Below, piece after piece: positions 49,129 through 62,800 of a stretch of DNA of 64,000 bases. This stretch comes from Lonicera japonica. Taxonomy: Eukaryota; Streptophyta; Magnoliopsida; Dipsacales; Caprifoliaceae. The notes beneath the pieces are model-generated. The model was not told the DNA's origin and made no database searches. It saw only the letters and a list, made by a program, of their open reading frames with translations. The stretch is from contig CM038470.1 of assembly GCA_021464415.1 (NCBI GenBank), forward strand, positions 25,073,601-25,137,600, read 5' to 3'. Made by a program: the position numbers and the translations under genes. Each line of letters begins with the position of its first letter. The stretch's first letter is position 1.

Positions 49129-50533
49129 CCACAATATTGGTAAGGAAGAGAATTTTAGAAGTTATAAAATTCAATTGAAAAGTGATTACAGTGGAATAGT
49201 GACCACCACCAAAGATTGGGAATCTGTTAAAGATGATAAGTTATTTTCTCTTTATCAAATCACACACGTGGGTCTCCAATATTCCCAAAATGTTTATAAC
49301 GTTTTGGTGTGTAATAAATGACTTTAAATTTTTCTTTTTATAAAAGCAAAAGAAGAGAAAAAAGTAAATTAGATTTTAAATACAATTTTTTTATATTCAT
49401 ATATATGCTCGGTCCTATCACATTGTTCATGTGATCGAGATCATCCTTCAAGTTGATAAGTAGCATGAATAATTTCTACTTGTACATGGCCCATTTAATA
49501 TTTTAATTTTACATACGCGCTTTGTAATATATATGTTGGTAAGTTTCATTTTTTTTCTCTTCGTGATCAAGAGTTTTAAGTTCGATTTATATATAACTAG
49601 GGTATACTCGTACCGTCTGATAAAATAAAATGAATCAAAAATAATATTCAAATAAAATATAATTAGGTAAAAAATATGAGGATCAAAGATGTGTATGACT
49701 ATATATCATCTCGGGATGAAATGGGGCCAGGCCTTACAAAAAAAAAACCTCGTCCATCTAAAAAACAGCCGTCCTTACCCTAGATAGATTTTACTTATAC
49801 AATTGGATTAGAAATCGAATCTGTCATTTTATAATGTAATGATATTATGAGTGTATATATTTAATATAAACAAATATTTTATTAAGGGCAGGTCAGACAC
49901 TCATACAAAAAATTCCTACCCTATTCGGCCTTGTTCAGATTAAAACCCACCCGATCGAGATATTTTAATATTTTTTATTTTGTCACAGTATCTTCTAATC
50001 AATATTGTGTAATATTTGCAATGATTAATGAGTTAGAAATACGTTAGGTATGCTATTATAATTTTAATTCTTTTATACATTATTTAATAATCACATTGGA
50101 TCTTGTTTTGTAAATCTTGATGAACATATTTCTATAAATTTTATTAAAGTTGAATTTTTGGATTTAAAGTTATGGCATTTGAAAGTTTTTTTAATAATTT
50201 GATGATTGAGAGATAAGTGTAATAGAAAAGTAGAGAAATGTAAGAGTTATGTTTGTGTATATGTTTAATGTGTGACTAAATGTTGAGCTGATTTGATTTC
50301 TTATTGTGAGTATAAAAGTAATCTAATAGTCTAAAAATGTTAGCACCTTTAAGAATTAATATGTGACATTGTATTGATTCATTGCAAAAAATCCTAATTT
50401 TATAATATAGATATATGAAGTTATTAATATGGCAACAATCCGAGTTATATTTATGTATAAAAGGAGTTCAATTTTGAATAAAACATTATTTGTATTTACA
50501 ACTGTAAGGTCAACAAATCTTTTAAATAAAGAA
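49129..50533. other. AT-rich intergenic region
   Basis: No gene or clear element was seen. GC-richer patches at 49700-49790 and 49890-49970 contain no ORF of note. Confidence 0.35.
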
Positions 50534-51188
50534 TGTTACCCACACAAAAAAATTACGAACAAGCACAAGAAAGATTGAATAAAACAACACAAAGGTTTTT
50601 GGTTAAGGATGGTTCTCCCAACCAATGGACGGTAGGTTACATCCATCCTTTGGTAATGCTTCTTTATTGATATTGATAATGGTGGTTACAGGTTGATTGA
50701 TAAATGACTACTCAGGTCTATCCCCCCCAGAAGGACTAGAGTTAATCCCTTTTATAAATGCAAGAAACTAACTGTTACAAAGAGATAAGCCCCACTTCTC
50801 ACGTTGGGGGCGGAATGAAGAGAAAAATGAGATTAGTTATGTAGTGGGCAGTTGGTAAATAGCCGTTTGGGCGTGAGCGTCACGCTTTTGTTGTGCTACT
50901 GCCACGTGTTCCAGGTCGAAAGCTCACTATTTTTGCAACTGGACTGAGCTCGGAAAAGTGACGAGCTCGGGTAGGTAATGAGTTCGGGCAGTGCCCTTCG
51001 CACATCGTCATGATGATTATGATGGAATCCTCTGGAGAACTGCCCAGCATGCTATGATCATCGACACGGCGCTCAACATTGCAAACAACAGCACCTTCAA
51101 GAATAGATCTGTAAGTCCGGTATGTGTATGAGCTCGGATGACACACTTCTATCATGAGCTCGGAGCATTTTTTTTATACCCTTCAACA
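50534..51188 (-). mobile_element. Solo-LTR-like sequence, 655 bases
   Basis: On the minus strand it starts TGTTGAAGGG and ends GGGTAACA. It has a TATAAAAGGG box near 50755-50746, then CAATAAAG near 50678 as a polyadenylation signal, and a U5-like tail with AACCAAAAACCTTTGTGTTG. GAGCTCGG is repeated several times in the U3 part (50940-51170). No primer-binding site adjoins the tail, so no internal region follows. A matching 5-base target duplication was not found (AAGAA versus ACTTA). It is GC-richer than its surroundings. Confidence 0.6.
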
Positions 51189-53811
51189 ACTTATATGTAC
51201 ATATTGCACTACTTAAACATGTGCTTTTGCATGCTCAAATTGAAGTATGAGTAGTTGGAAGTGCATATATTCACAAAATTTTGTCATCCCTAGTTATCGG
51301 TATGGACATGATTTGGCTCCTTTAACTCCATTACCTTATTTCTAAAATTTCCCCATGTGATATAATTCGAAGGCTAAACGGATTAATATTGTCATAAAAT
51401 TTTGTTGAAATAATCTCTATAATGAATGTATTATTTTGACAAAATATCGATAAGAAACTCAAACTGGAAATAAGTGTATTAAAAATTTGATACACACATA
51501 TATATATTCGTCCATTAAATTTTTTAAATAATCATCTCACTCATTTTTAAATTGAATCTTTTAAGGAAAAATTGTGAAGATAATCTTTTCTACCAAGTTT
51601 GATAAAATTATTCATCTGCTTAACTTCAAAATGATGTCTACTGAGATAAATTGTAAGAATAATATAATAGAGAGGAGGTTCCAAATTTGGATGGAGTTCA
51701 ATTTGGAAACAAAATAAGTTTATTAGAAGTAACAGAAAGTTACGTGGGCTTGAAAGTAAATATGAACTCCAAAAGATTGTACATTTAAAAAAAAAGGAAT
51801 AAAGTTAAAGTAACAAAAAAAAAATAACGGAAAGCAAACAGCACGAGGGACGCATACGGCAGGAGTACGAGAAACGTGAGGGGCTCCTGGAAAACGTGAA
51901 AGGATGTTAACAAATTCTCGCAACAGAAAAACCACATGGGTGACAACTGCTAATGGTCTGGCAAAAGTTAAAATAACGTAAATACATGAATTTCTAGATT
52001 AATGGTAAGTGTATTTCTTTTATAAGTGAAAGACTGAGGTTTTATCATAAAATTAAACACGCCTATTTCACAAGATGCATTATTAATTATCTTTTTGACA
52101 AAAATTAAAATATTTTGATAATAACAATTTCTTATAATTATGCTAAAAAGAACTTTTACTCTCAAATAAAGATGGACGAACTCTTAAATTAAACTTATCA
52201 TAATTGGCAAGCTAATCCTTTCCAACTACTAATTCGCATGGGCACAAAAATTAATTCATTGAATATTATGCAATCAAATGTTACTAAAGACAATACAAAT
52301 TTGAACACTTTCTGTCAAAACGAAATTCAATATAAATTAAGAGTGTGTTTGGCTTCACTTCATTTCTATTTTTTCTAAAGTAAAAGGAGGCAATAACCCC
52401 TTGAAAATTTTATTAAGCAAAAAGAACATTATAATTTTCCAACCCTAATATCGAAAAAACCTACCCTATCAATTCTAGATATACCCTCCTAGGGAGGGTA
52501 TCCTTAGTAAAAAGCATAAACCCCTTATCCTTGACCCCTAAATTAGCTAGATTCTTTTCCATTAACAAAATGGGCCTTTTTATTTTTAGTCAAGATAATT
52601 TAATTTTTCTTCTTTTAACCCACCCTATTTGGGAAATTAGTAATTACCTAAAATGAGTGGATAATTGCTAAATATAAAATACATTACATAAGTAAAACAA
52701 AAAAATATAGTCATTTGAAAAGATATTACACAAGTCAAACTAAAAGTATAATTGTATTAAAAAAGACATTACACAAGTAAAAATACAAATACAGATATAT
52801 TAAAAACATTAAGATCAAGAATGTTAAATATAAAGGAATGTAAAGAGAGATGGGTTTAAAAGAGTGGGATAAGAAGTTAATGACTTTAGAATAAACGTTC
52901 TAACAATCGTTATTCGTGTACCAAATAGAAGATTATTGGTGGTCATTTGGATCATATATTGGATGATTGTAACAACATATAAATCCATGATGAATTTTTT
53001 TTAGATCACATATTTCGCCACAAATGCTAAACTTTAATATTGCTGATTGATACTATAAATATGTATTTTTTTAATGCTATGTTCCTCTTCGTAATGGAGG
53101 GTACGCACTAGCAGAACTAGGAGTTAATTTTTAAATCCTCCATAAATAAAAAAATAACAATTTGTAAAGAGATATGTTGGGGTATTTTTATAAAGTGCTA
53201 ATATTATTACTTAATGGAAGGTCATCTCAAAAGAAAATTAAAATAATTTTAAACTGTTAGAATATTTTTTTGTGTAGTGCGTACTAATATTATTACCCTG
53301 CAACCCAACAAGATGGCCCTTAATTTGGGCTTAGAAAAGGTCATGTCAATTATGGACATGATGGGCTGGGCTCCATATAATTGGTTGGCCCACAAATATT
53401 TGTAGACCACCGTATACTAATACTATTCGGCCCGTAAATGGTTGGATCTGAACCCGTTCATGATTCATTTGGGTTCGGAAATGTTATGATCTTTATGGTT
53501 GGATAAAAATAGAGCATTCCGGCCCGTAATTTTTTTGTACAACCGGCCCGTATTGATTAATTAAGAACTTAGTCCAATATGATATTTCTATTTATATCGT
53601 AAATAATTAGTGGTCGGTTTATTTTGTAGGAAGCATATTTTTTAGTGTTAATGGCAAACAAAGTACACAAGCATTTTTTGAAACTTTTGACAGTGACAAC
53701 TGACAATATATAAAATATTGGTGAGTGTATTAAAATACTTGTGTTTTTGAATTTTTTGATCAATATGACCTAAATATATATAATATAGGTTATTTTGTAC
53801 ACGAAATACAT
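51189..53811. other. AT-rich intergenic region
   Basis: No gene. GAGTGTGTTTGGCTTCAC at 52341 could be one end of a MITE with CCAAATAGAAG near 52920, but the match is weak. The segment 53320-53560 repeats GGCCCGTAA and GGGCT words and has no ORF. Confidence 0.35.
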
Positions 53812-53972
53812 GTATAGGAAAAATTTCAAGTAAGGACTAGACTTTACGGATTAGTCATTTTTAAGACGCTTTTGCGTCATAAAAACACACTCTCAAGTGT
53901 TTTTACGACACAAAAGTGTTGTAAAAAACCCCAATCCGTAAGGTCTGGACCTTACCAGAAATGCTCTGTACA
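53812..53972. mobile_element. Short fold-back element, about 160 bases
   Basis: GTAAGGACTAGACTTTACGG on the left matches the inverted right GTAAGGTCCAGACCTTACGG, followed by ATT on both sides. Inside, AAGACGCTTTTGCGTC and AAACACACTCTCAAGTGTTT form local hairpins. TACATGTATA occurs at both borders, 53808-53817 and 53969-53978. Non-coding. Confidence 0.6.
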
Positions 53973-55726
53973 TGTATAATATACAAGAATATAGTTTGAT
54001 GAAAGTAGTTTAACAAAAATGATAAATAGTCGAATGATTAATTAACATACACTTAGGTTGTTCGGCAGTAAGGGCAAGAGTCTTGTTGAAATCAAATTTT
54101 TACGAGAAAAAAAGACTACAAGGATAAAATTGAAAACTGTTGAAACAATTTTGTTGCGGTTAAAATTCCTCCGCCCTGTATATAATAGTGTAATTACCCA
54201 TTTACTAATATAATTATATATATATTAATTTAGACAAAGCTATTATTTATCATTCGGTTATGGGATCAAGCCCTCAACGAATTAGAACGATCTAAATACA
54301 TCAATTCCGTAGATTCGATTTTGGTCAGGATGGAATTTGAGTTAGGACGTAACTAGCTTCCTGATCAGTTAGCTCAATTTTTTCAAATTTTAACCTTACA
54401 AAGCATATACTTTAATTTATATTTTAATTGATCGAGGAGGGACTTTTGAATCTATAAATAAACTAACTTTTAACATAATACATATTGAATGTATATACTA
54501 ATTATAGCTTATCTAAAACTGAATTAGAAAAATTAGAAAAACGTATGTTATATTTAATTAATATGTGTTTTTAAGACATACGACAAATCTAACTAGAAAG
54601 CAAAAAAAAAAAAAAAAATATCTTTTAAAGAAATATAATTAACATCCTTTTGGGACTGAATGTGAACAGAAGTTAGGGCACATAGCCCTCATAGCGGTAA
54701 AAGGATCCTACATATATATACATTAATCATGGCCTTATCTTGTACATGTCCTACACTCAAATCCCTATGAGGATTGCTTCTTCATCAACTCTACTCTCTC
54801 TCTAGCTCTATGCTTTAATGTGGGACAATTGATAACAATTTCATTACTCTCTCTCTCTCTCTCTCTTAAATATATGCAAGTACATGTACAGTTCACACTG
54901 GAAAAGGCCAATAAACAAGTGATCACACTCTCTCTCAAAGAAGGGCTTTGAGAAAAAGCAACAGACATTGCAAGCTTTTTTCATCTCTTAATTTGCATGC
55001 TTTTAATTTGGACCTCTCTCTTTCTCTTTCTCTTTCTCTCTAGGATATATGTATATATACACTCGAGTTTCTTTTCACATGTATGATAATATTGAGTGGA
55101 CAAAAATATGGAAAAGCTTGTAAAATTGTCTGCCTTCTTCTGTACATTAAAGAATGGGAGAAAGTAACAACCCTACAAATAGCTAGCTCAATTTCACACC
55201 AAAATCACTTTCACATGCATAATTTTTGGGCCACTTTTTTTTTTCCCCATGCTTTTAAACGAAAACTCAATTAACCAAGGCGTCACAAATTAATTAAATG
55301 ATTTCGACTTGTACTTAGAGCCGACCTTGGCTATATATTGTTCGATCCAAGCGGTTGTCTAGGCCTAGTTATACCAAAGCCCCCAATTAGTAAAAAGAAG
55401 CTATTACCAACTGAAATTAATTTTTTTTAAAAAAAAACTTACAAAATTCAACCACCCAAATGAAAACAAGGCCTATCTTACCAATTTGATCCCCACAAAT
55501 TTTAAGAAGACACAATTTTTTAAGTAAATTTTACTTGTTCTTTTAGTTTTTGTTTTTTTAAAAAAAAGTTAAAAAAAAATGTGATACATTTTCTCATAAG
55601 TTGTTATTAACAAGGCTATCGCGTGTGACATTTATATTTGTATGCTGGTTGATCTGTAAATTAATGGTAAGAGATGTAATTTACTGAAGATTAATCGTAA
55701 TGAAGAAACTTAATAATAAAAAAAAC
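53973..55726. other. Intergenic region with CT-rich patches
   Basis: No gene is recognised. A run of CT lies at 54846-54866, and TTTCTCTTTCTCTTTCTCTC at about 55020. An 18-base A run lies at about 54603-54618. Confidence 0.4.
54846..54866. repeat. (CT)n microsatellite
   Basis: A 21-base run of CT dinucleotides. Confidence 0.95.
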
Positions 55727-56609
55727 TGTTGGTGCTAAAATCTAGAGGGGTATTTTAGATCACATAGTCAATGATTATGTTGAGTGATTGGAATAATAAA
55801 GATGTAAAGAGTTTGAGAGAGTCAAAGATGTAGATACGAGATTGGCCTCGTATGAAGATACGGGTTAGTCCTCCTATGGAACGGAACTAGGAGCTCGGTT
55901 TGCTTTGTATTGATGATAAGTGACAAACTGTTACAAACTCACAAAAGCCTCTTTAGCTATTCGATCCTCACCATGTTCTAATAAAAGTGCACTCAGGCTT
56001 ATACAAGTATTGGCCTCCTTATTCTAGGAGTTTTACTGGGTGTTATGAGCTCTTATCATCTTTCTCTTGTTCTCTTGCTATTTGAATGTTGAATTCTCTT
56101 GTTACGTTGGCTTGGATTTGGTTAAGCTTGGTTGTTGAGGGAAGTAAATGATTCCTGTATATATATGACAGAGGGGTGGCTTGTATCAGAACTCTTAGAG
56201 CAGGTTTAAAGCCATGCCCTGAATACCACCCACTTTGACCTTGTTTCTCCATGAATTTCGGTGCATTAAATGCGGATGGTTTGCATTTAATGAAGTTGAG
56301 GGAGCTTCTACAGCGTTGATGGTGTTGGCAGTAGTCGTCCATGTTGTCTGTCACTTACTCTGACATGACCGTCTGAGAGAGAGCTCCAGAGCTCGCCAAA
56401 AGAGCTCTGGTTCACGAGTTCTATCACTTGTGGAACGAAAACAATCATTGGGTCTATTGCATGAACTTCCAGGGGCTCTGGAGCTCGTGTGATGCTTGAA
56501 ACGAGCTCCCAGAGCCCTCCTCGTCCTGGTATGTTAGACTGTTGATGTGGACTACCACGTGTTCTCATGTGGTTGGCGGGTCAAAACAATTCAGTTATGC
56601 TCCCCATCA
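55727..56609 (-). mobile_element. Solo LTR, 883 bases
   Basis: It starts TGTTGGTGC and ends CCCCATCA on the plus strand (TG...CA), flanked by AAAAC at 55722-55726 and AAAGC at 56610-56614, four of five bases alike. Read on the minus strand, a CATATATATACAGG box near 56170 lies about 440 bases from the start and is followed by an AACAAGAGAAAGATG leader, as expected for U3 then R/U5. GAGCTC words are repeated at 56380-56515. No internal retrotransposon genes adjoin it. Confidence 0.65.
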
Positions 56610-56700
56610 AAAGCGTCTCTGTTTATTTTTGTCGACGCATTTTTTTCTTTCTAAAGCATTTTTTCTCTGAATTTTGATCAATACAGTTTATTAATTACGT

Positions 56701-56790
56701 CTAGGGGGTTGCTAAAGTGGTTAATGATTGTGTAGTTTGTATTGATAACCCGAGATCGAATCCCTCTCATTCCCCTCTTTTCATCGAATA
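56701..56790 (+). mobile_element. SINE-like tRNA-related sequence
   Basis: TTGCTAAAGTGG at 56709-56720 resembles an RNA polymerase III A box (TRGCnnAGYGG). AGATCGAATCC at 56753-56763 resembles a B box (GGTTCGAnnCC). Their starts are 44 bases apart, the spacing seen in tRNAs. It cannot fold as a functional tRNA by eye. The downstream body and target duplication are not defined. Confidence 0.45.
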
Positions 56791-58102
56791 CCTAAATATA
56801 CCCATCGCATCTATTAAAAATATACGGTTTATTAATTAATGCACAAAATCATGATTTATCAAACAATATATATATGTAAAATGGGGATGCCCAAAATAGA
56901 GAAGTCAACTATTCCATTATGACAGCATGGCCTAGTGATGCATGGGGATGGCAATGTGGAGAAGCAGTGTACACCTCTCAGATATTAGTGGTGGAAATCA
57001 TTAATGCTATTCATGGAATGATATAATTGACATACAATAAATATACAGTATAAAATAATATATATGTAAACACTAAACAGTAATCATATTCTCTGTCACA
57101 AAAATTTATATATAAAAATAACCGGATCTGAGTGTATATTAACTACGGAGTGTATAAATTCTAAAATAGTTGATTATTTTTAAGCAAAACGCTTTTATAA
57201 GCTAGCAAAAAATACGTGGTCCTGCAAATGTGATATAAAAGATCCCGTGGCAAGTTGCTCCACCTGTTCAATTATTTTAGATTAGATGCTTCAATTCTAA
57301 TATATATAGCATTGGTTTATTTGGCAACACATATTTCTCATCTTTCATACGTTACAATTCAGTCACGTATTTAATTAGTTCAAAATTACGCTACACATGA
57401 CATTTGCAAATAATGCACCTATACCTCGTTAGTGTACTTTTGAATGGTGCGACTCTAATAATGGGGCCATGCCTTCCTAGATGAGTAACTATTTATTTTC
57501 TTGGCAATTTTGGGATTATATTGAAAAATTAGTAATGATTCCAATTTCCACTTTCTCGTCCTTTATTTGTTCAAATTTCTTAATACTATTATTATTGCCA
57601 TAATTGTCTATATATTACTTATTAAAAGCAAGAAAAAATTCGTGATGTGCACTTGAATGTTTAAAATACTCTCGACCAGAAGCACGAATACGAGTATCAG
57701 ATACGATACAACACGAACATAATATGTCAAATCTAGAAAAAAGAAGATACGATACGGTTAGAATACGCTACAAAAAGTTAATATGTAATATATTTTAATA
57801 CATAAAAGTTAGTAGTTTTACAAAGTTTATGAATACTAATGTTGATATTCGCGTGTGAAGATCTTATGAATCTGAGAATCAATTACATAAAAAAATGAAA
57901 TTGTTATTTAACTTTAATTAACTCTAAATATTTTATACACCCCATTAAAAGAATTATCACCTCACATTTTACGTTTACCCCATTATCTCAAAAGATAGTA
58001 AGTAATGTTATACATCAGATAAAAAAAGAAAAGAAAATAACTCAAGACTATTGGCCTCAAGTAAGTGAGAATATTGATTTATAACTATTTTGAGGATATT
58101 TA
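56791..58102. other. AT-rich intergenic region
   Basis: No gene or complete element recognised. Confidence 0.35.
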
Positions 58103-58415
58103 GGGCCCGTTCGGTAGCGTTTTTAGAACCCGTTTTTGTTTTTTGAGTTCAAAAACGGATAAAAAATGCGTTCGGTGGGATATTGACAAAAACGCGAAAA
58201 ACGTTTTCGGAAAACGAATTCAAGTTTAAAGCATAAAACGCAAAAACGCCAAAATGACGTTTTCACCATTTTCAGTCTTGTAATCTTCATTTTCACTGTT
58301 TTCGTTCTCGGAAAATGTTTTCACTATTTTCGTTCTCGGATAATTCATTTTCTCATTTTCATTTTCTGAAAACATTCTCGGAAAACATTCTTCGAAAACG
58401 TTACCGAACGGGCCC
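58103..58415. mobile_element. 313-base MITE with GGGCCCGTTCGGTA ends
   Basis: The left GGGCCCGTTCGGTAGCGTTT matches the inverted right GGGCCCGTTCGGTAACGTTT at 19 of 20 positions. TTA flanks it at 58100-58102 and 58416-58418. The interior repeats TTTTCGTTCTCGGAAAA and AAAACG words. GGGCCCGTTCGGTA ends are well known in plant MITEs. Confidence 0.85.
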
Positions 58416-59439
58416 TTAATAGTTTTTTCTTTCATGTGCATTTTCAGTTTAATAAATTAGCCTTTGTTTATTACTTATACAATTATTATTGTGTCTGCAT
58501 GTCCTATTGTTGACGTAATTAGTGGTGTATTCTAACCATATCCAAGAAGTATTTGAAAAATAATAAATACAAAAAATTTCGTTATGTATCATGTATGTAT
58601 CCGGATGTATCGGGCAAGTATCAGTGCATGGTACGTATAGATACAGCGACCCTATATGAACTTAAAATCTTATAATAAGAAAAAAAGAATATTAGCCACT
58701 AAGAATTACAATATTTTATGAAAGTTTTATAATAGATTTCAATATATATTACACAGTCGAATGTGTCGAGTATATATGATTTTAGTTATTTTTATTAGGG
58801 GACATATAAACCAAAATGTAATCATGTACTGCTTCTGCGGCTGTTAACATTATTGCTTGTTACATTTTTTTCATGCCCAACATGGAAATCTACACCAATG
58901 AGAAAAAGTTCACAGCCAAAAAGTAAATTTAAAATAAGACACTAAAAATGGTAATTTGTACTCATTAGGCCCTATGGCAAAAAAAAAATTACACGACGAT
59001 TCAATTAATATATTCAATGGCAGAGAGAGCATGGCAATTGACCAAGAACTTTGAAGTCATAGGAGTCAATTACACATAACTAATTAACAATTAATTTTCA
59101 TCTAATTATTTAATCTAGCTAATTAATAATGATAAATGTAGGGCACATGTGACAGAATTATTCTTTTGCGTACTATAGTTTAATAAGCAACCCTTTCATT
59201 GAACTGAAAAGCCAGGCCCAAAACATTAAAAATGAAAAGCTAGCCATTTATTTTGAATATATATATATGTATATTTTCATTTTTTACAAAAAAAAGGGAG
59301 GTTTAGTTTTCTCCCATCTAATCTACTACAAATATTTCATCCTTGTTTCAGATTTTTTTTTGCTCATCTGTTTATATATTCATGTCTTTAATAGAAAAAA
59401 GAAGAATTTTTTAACGTTTCAATGAACTACAAAAATAGT
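58416..59439. other. AT-rich intergenic region
   Basis: No gene or element recognised. Confidence 0.35.
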
Positions 59440-59872
59440 GACACTGAGACTCCATTTGATAATAAGATAGAAAATGGTAAGAAAAACAATATGTTTTTGT
59501 GAGAAATAAGTTGTGAAATGTCGTGAAATGTCGTGAAATGTTTTCTTAATTTTTTGCTTTTTCCACGCCAAAAAATTCTTTGGAGATGGTGCAAAAAAAT
59601 TCGATAAAAAATAAAAGAGGAAGGAGGACATCTACTCTTAAAAAAATCAACATGCTTTTTCCATGCAAAAAAATTCTTTGGAGATGTTGAAAAAAAGTTC
59701 CACAAAAAATAAAAGAGGAATTGAAGGAAGACATCTACTCATAAAGAATGAACATGAGATGGAGAACATCTTATTACACGACTCAACTTATTTTCCAACT
59801 TCTAACATAAATCAATTGACTTTGCTATCATCATTTTCCATCTTGCTATATCAAAAGCACCCTAACTGATAA
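59440..59872. repeat. MITE-like sequence with 99-base tandem duplication
   Basis: CTTTTTCCA followed by AATTCTTTGGAGATG occurs at about 59556 and again at 59655, with AAAATAAAAGAGGAA shared downstream. The left CTCCATTTGATAATAAG and the right CTATATCAAAAGCACCCTAA may be diverged inverted ends of the family seen at 25196. ORFs through it are repeat artefacts. Confidence 0.4.
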
Positions 59873-62800
59873 CTACACATAAAATGAAGGAGAATTGACA
59901 AATAATTAATTACTTATCATATATAGTAGAGTTATAATTAATCAACTCAATTATCATTAATTAGTTTTTAAGTTGATTCATTGTATATATACATGTTTAT
60001 CATTCTTCAAAATATATATTCATCCATGTAATGATAATGACGACTGATTACAAATGAAATAGTGGAAGCATCATAAATGGAGTTGTTAGGGCTAATTAAT
60101 AATCTGAATAACGAAATCACCAAACTTAATGAGGCACTCTTCTGAAATTGCATTATCTCGTTAACGCACACACCAAATCAACACAAAAAGGCCATGCACA
60201 ATTCAAGTTGCTTTTTGAAATTTAATTAAGATAAGAGAGTCAGAGAAATTGTATATATGTATGATAAATAACGTTCACTTGCATGAGGAAAAAACTAAGC
60301 CCTATATATGCATGGTTTTAGATGACATTAGTGAGCTATCTTGCTCTTCGGAGAGTTGGGGCTCCTCGTTTAATTTTTAAATTAAATTGCGGATCTATAG
60401 TATCCTCTAATTTTGGTAATAATATTTAGTCTCGAGCAGCTTTTAGAAAAAAAGAAAAGAAAAAAAGTCTTTTTGGTTAATTAATCGGGTGCTTTCGACA
60501 TGGTAAAAATTATTATCACTTATTTCAAATAACATTAATTTTTGCTCGACTAAATTTATGAATAAATGCATAAACTAAAATTATGCAGTTTAATAAAAAT
60601 AGTGAATACAATCCACTAGCTACTAAATGGAAGAAGATACATTTACCATTTTCATTTAAGTGAAAAGTATTTCAACCATTATCAATGCACCTGGAGGTGC
60701 TAAACGTACGAGAGAGGAAAAAAATCTGCAGATTAAGCGTGAGTTTTACGCAATAGGTCCCTTAATTATAAGGATGATCTCTATATGGATTATATTACTA
60801 AAGACGAAATTCCATTGCTCAATGTTTTGGCGACAAAAAAATAGAATCCATATACATGCATATGCTCGGTCCGTATAAATAATTTTACAAACCCAAGTCC
60901 TACATGGAATAACCTGAAGATTTGGGAGTAATGTATGAGTCCATCAGGAGTCAGGACCCCTCCTTTCTAAGTTGGTTTTTAAAGGCAAGTTTTGTTTATG
61001 GTTCAGAACAGGCATTACATATATGATTAGTGCGACCGAGTTAGGCTCAGGTATGGGACCTGATGTAGTTCACCTGAGATATGGCTCGAACCGTCATTTG
61101 CAAAAGGTGCGATCGATGGATAGGCTGGACTAAAATGCCTAGGCTTTTGCGGAAGAAGCTATTTATGTGTTGGATTAAAATGCGCCTTGACATTATGCTG
61201 GTTGAAATGTCTCTTAGCTTGATATAATAATGGTACAAATATACACACTTAAATTAACAAATGAAAAATATTAAAAATCTTTGTTTTGCAGTTTTAGATG
61301 CAAGAACAAGAATTTATTCATGCCTCCGTACTTTATTTGGTTTAATTGATCAACTAAAATAACAAAGGATAGTTAAAAATTCTACCTAGGCAACTGTTTT
61401 AATTAACTTGAAATTGTTAGATTATATGTGTATTGAAAAATTGGGTCACGTCAAAAATATAGAGTCCAACGAACGGTAATTAAAGGAAAATTTAATTTTG
61501 TTTTTGTTCATAAATTTAGGAAAAATATATAGTTCTTCACCAGTATAAAATAAAATAAGGACTATATATTAAAATAATATCTCTAACTACCAAATTATAT
61601 TTTGAGAAGAAAATGAAACGAAAATATAAAGTTGGTAAACCGTCAACTTTCTTAACTTTCTTTATTTAAACCTTATTGGATGTGTATACAATACAAAAGA
61701 ATACAATAAAAAAATAATACATAGAAAAGAACTAATATTTTATTTGTCAAAACGTATGGCCTACTTTGTATTCATGTTTGCCTAAACTTTACTCCATACT
61801 CGATCTCTACAGGTAGAACTTACATATATAGTCACTCTTGTGGTATACATACATATGTATATATATGGTTGAGTATACATACATATATATAATTGGCCCA
61901 GAGATTAGGGTTCAGTATAAAATTTGAAAACAAGAACCATCTTCGTTTGCACAATATATTTCTTCTAATCTCACGTGCCTAAAATATTTTGCCCCTTATA
62001 ATTACATAACTTCTCAAAACTTTTACCGTAACAAATGTCATGTAAGCATAGTCGTCAATGTAGCCTACACGCTTGGCTTGAGCGTTTATGTAGTATTTTG
62101 ACAGCTTTATATCGGATGTTCTTCTTTTAAGCTAGAGCACTAATTAATTAAATGTTTTGAATTTTTGCTGACCTACCTTTAAGCCATATATAAGTCATCT
62201 CCGCAAAATTTAATCAAAAAATTTATTTGCTTGATGAAATCAGCTGCTATAGTGCCAAAAATGTTGTGTACTATATAGATCATCATATATGACCAAAAGT
62301 CTTCTATATATGATCATCACATGCATAGATCATCATGAAATATGACAATTTATGTACAATCGAAATTTTTATTATAATTTAGTTAAGATGATCTCAATTC
62401 GTCATATATATTATCTTGTTTAGAGTTTATCCAAAATTTTAATTTTCAATTTGCTTTAAAAAAATTTCGATAATAATTTAAATGCCAAATTTGGTGTAAT
62501 GTATACTAGACAGGTACATTTGAATAAGGTTGTTGAAGGAGTTGGCCATTCTTCCTAGCTAGCTAGTTAAAACATGGGGAACCGAAACAATAATGAGTTA
62601 ACATCATCAATGATTAAAGTAATTAATTGTTGAACTTGAAACTCATAAGCCCACCACTTTGCACTCAAACCTTCAATATTTATGAGCATCATCATGACAA
62701 CAACAAGAAGACAACCCCAGTCTTGTTTTAGCTACTCCCATTGACTATATATATATATATATAACTTTTGTTTAATTAATTTTGTCCTCTCTTGTCATTT

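Noticed and set aside
56305..56325. CAGCGTTGATG, resembling the end of miR397
   Set aside because: Similarity covers only about half of the mature sequence, lies within a solo LTR and has no hairpin partner.
56956..56976. TGGAGAAGCAG followed by TGTACA, resembling miR164
   Set aside because: Only the first 11 bases agree with the miR164 start and no matching star arm lies nearby, so no precursor hairpin is supported.
59419..59869. Overlapping Phe-rich ORFs on both strands
   Set aside because: They are produced by the 99-base tandem duplication in a MITE-like sequence.
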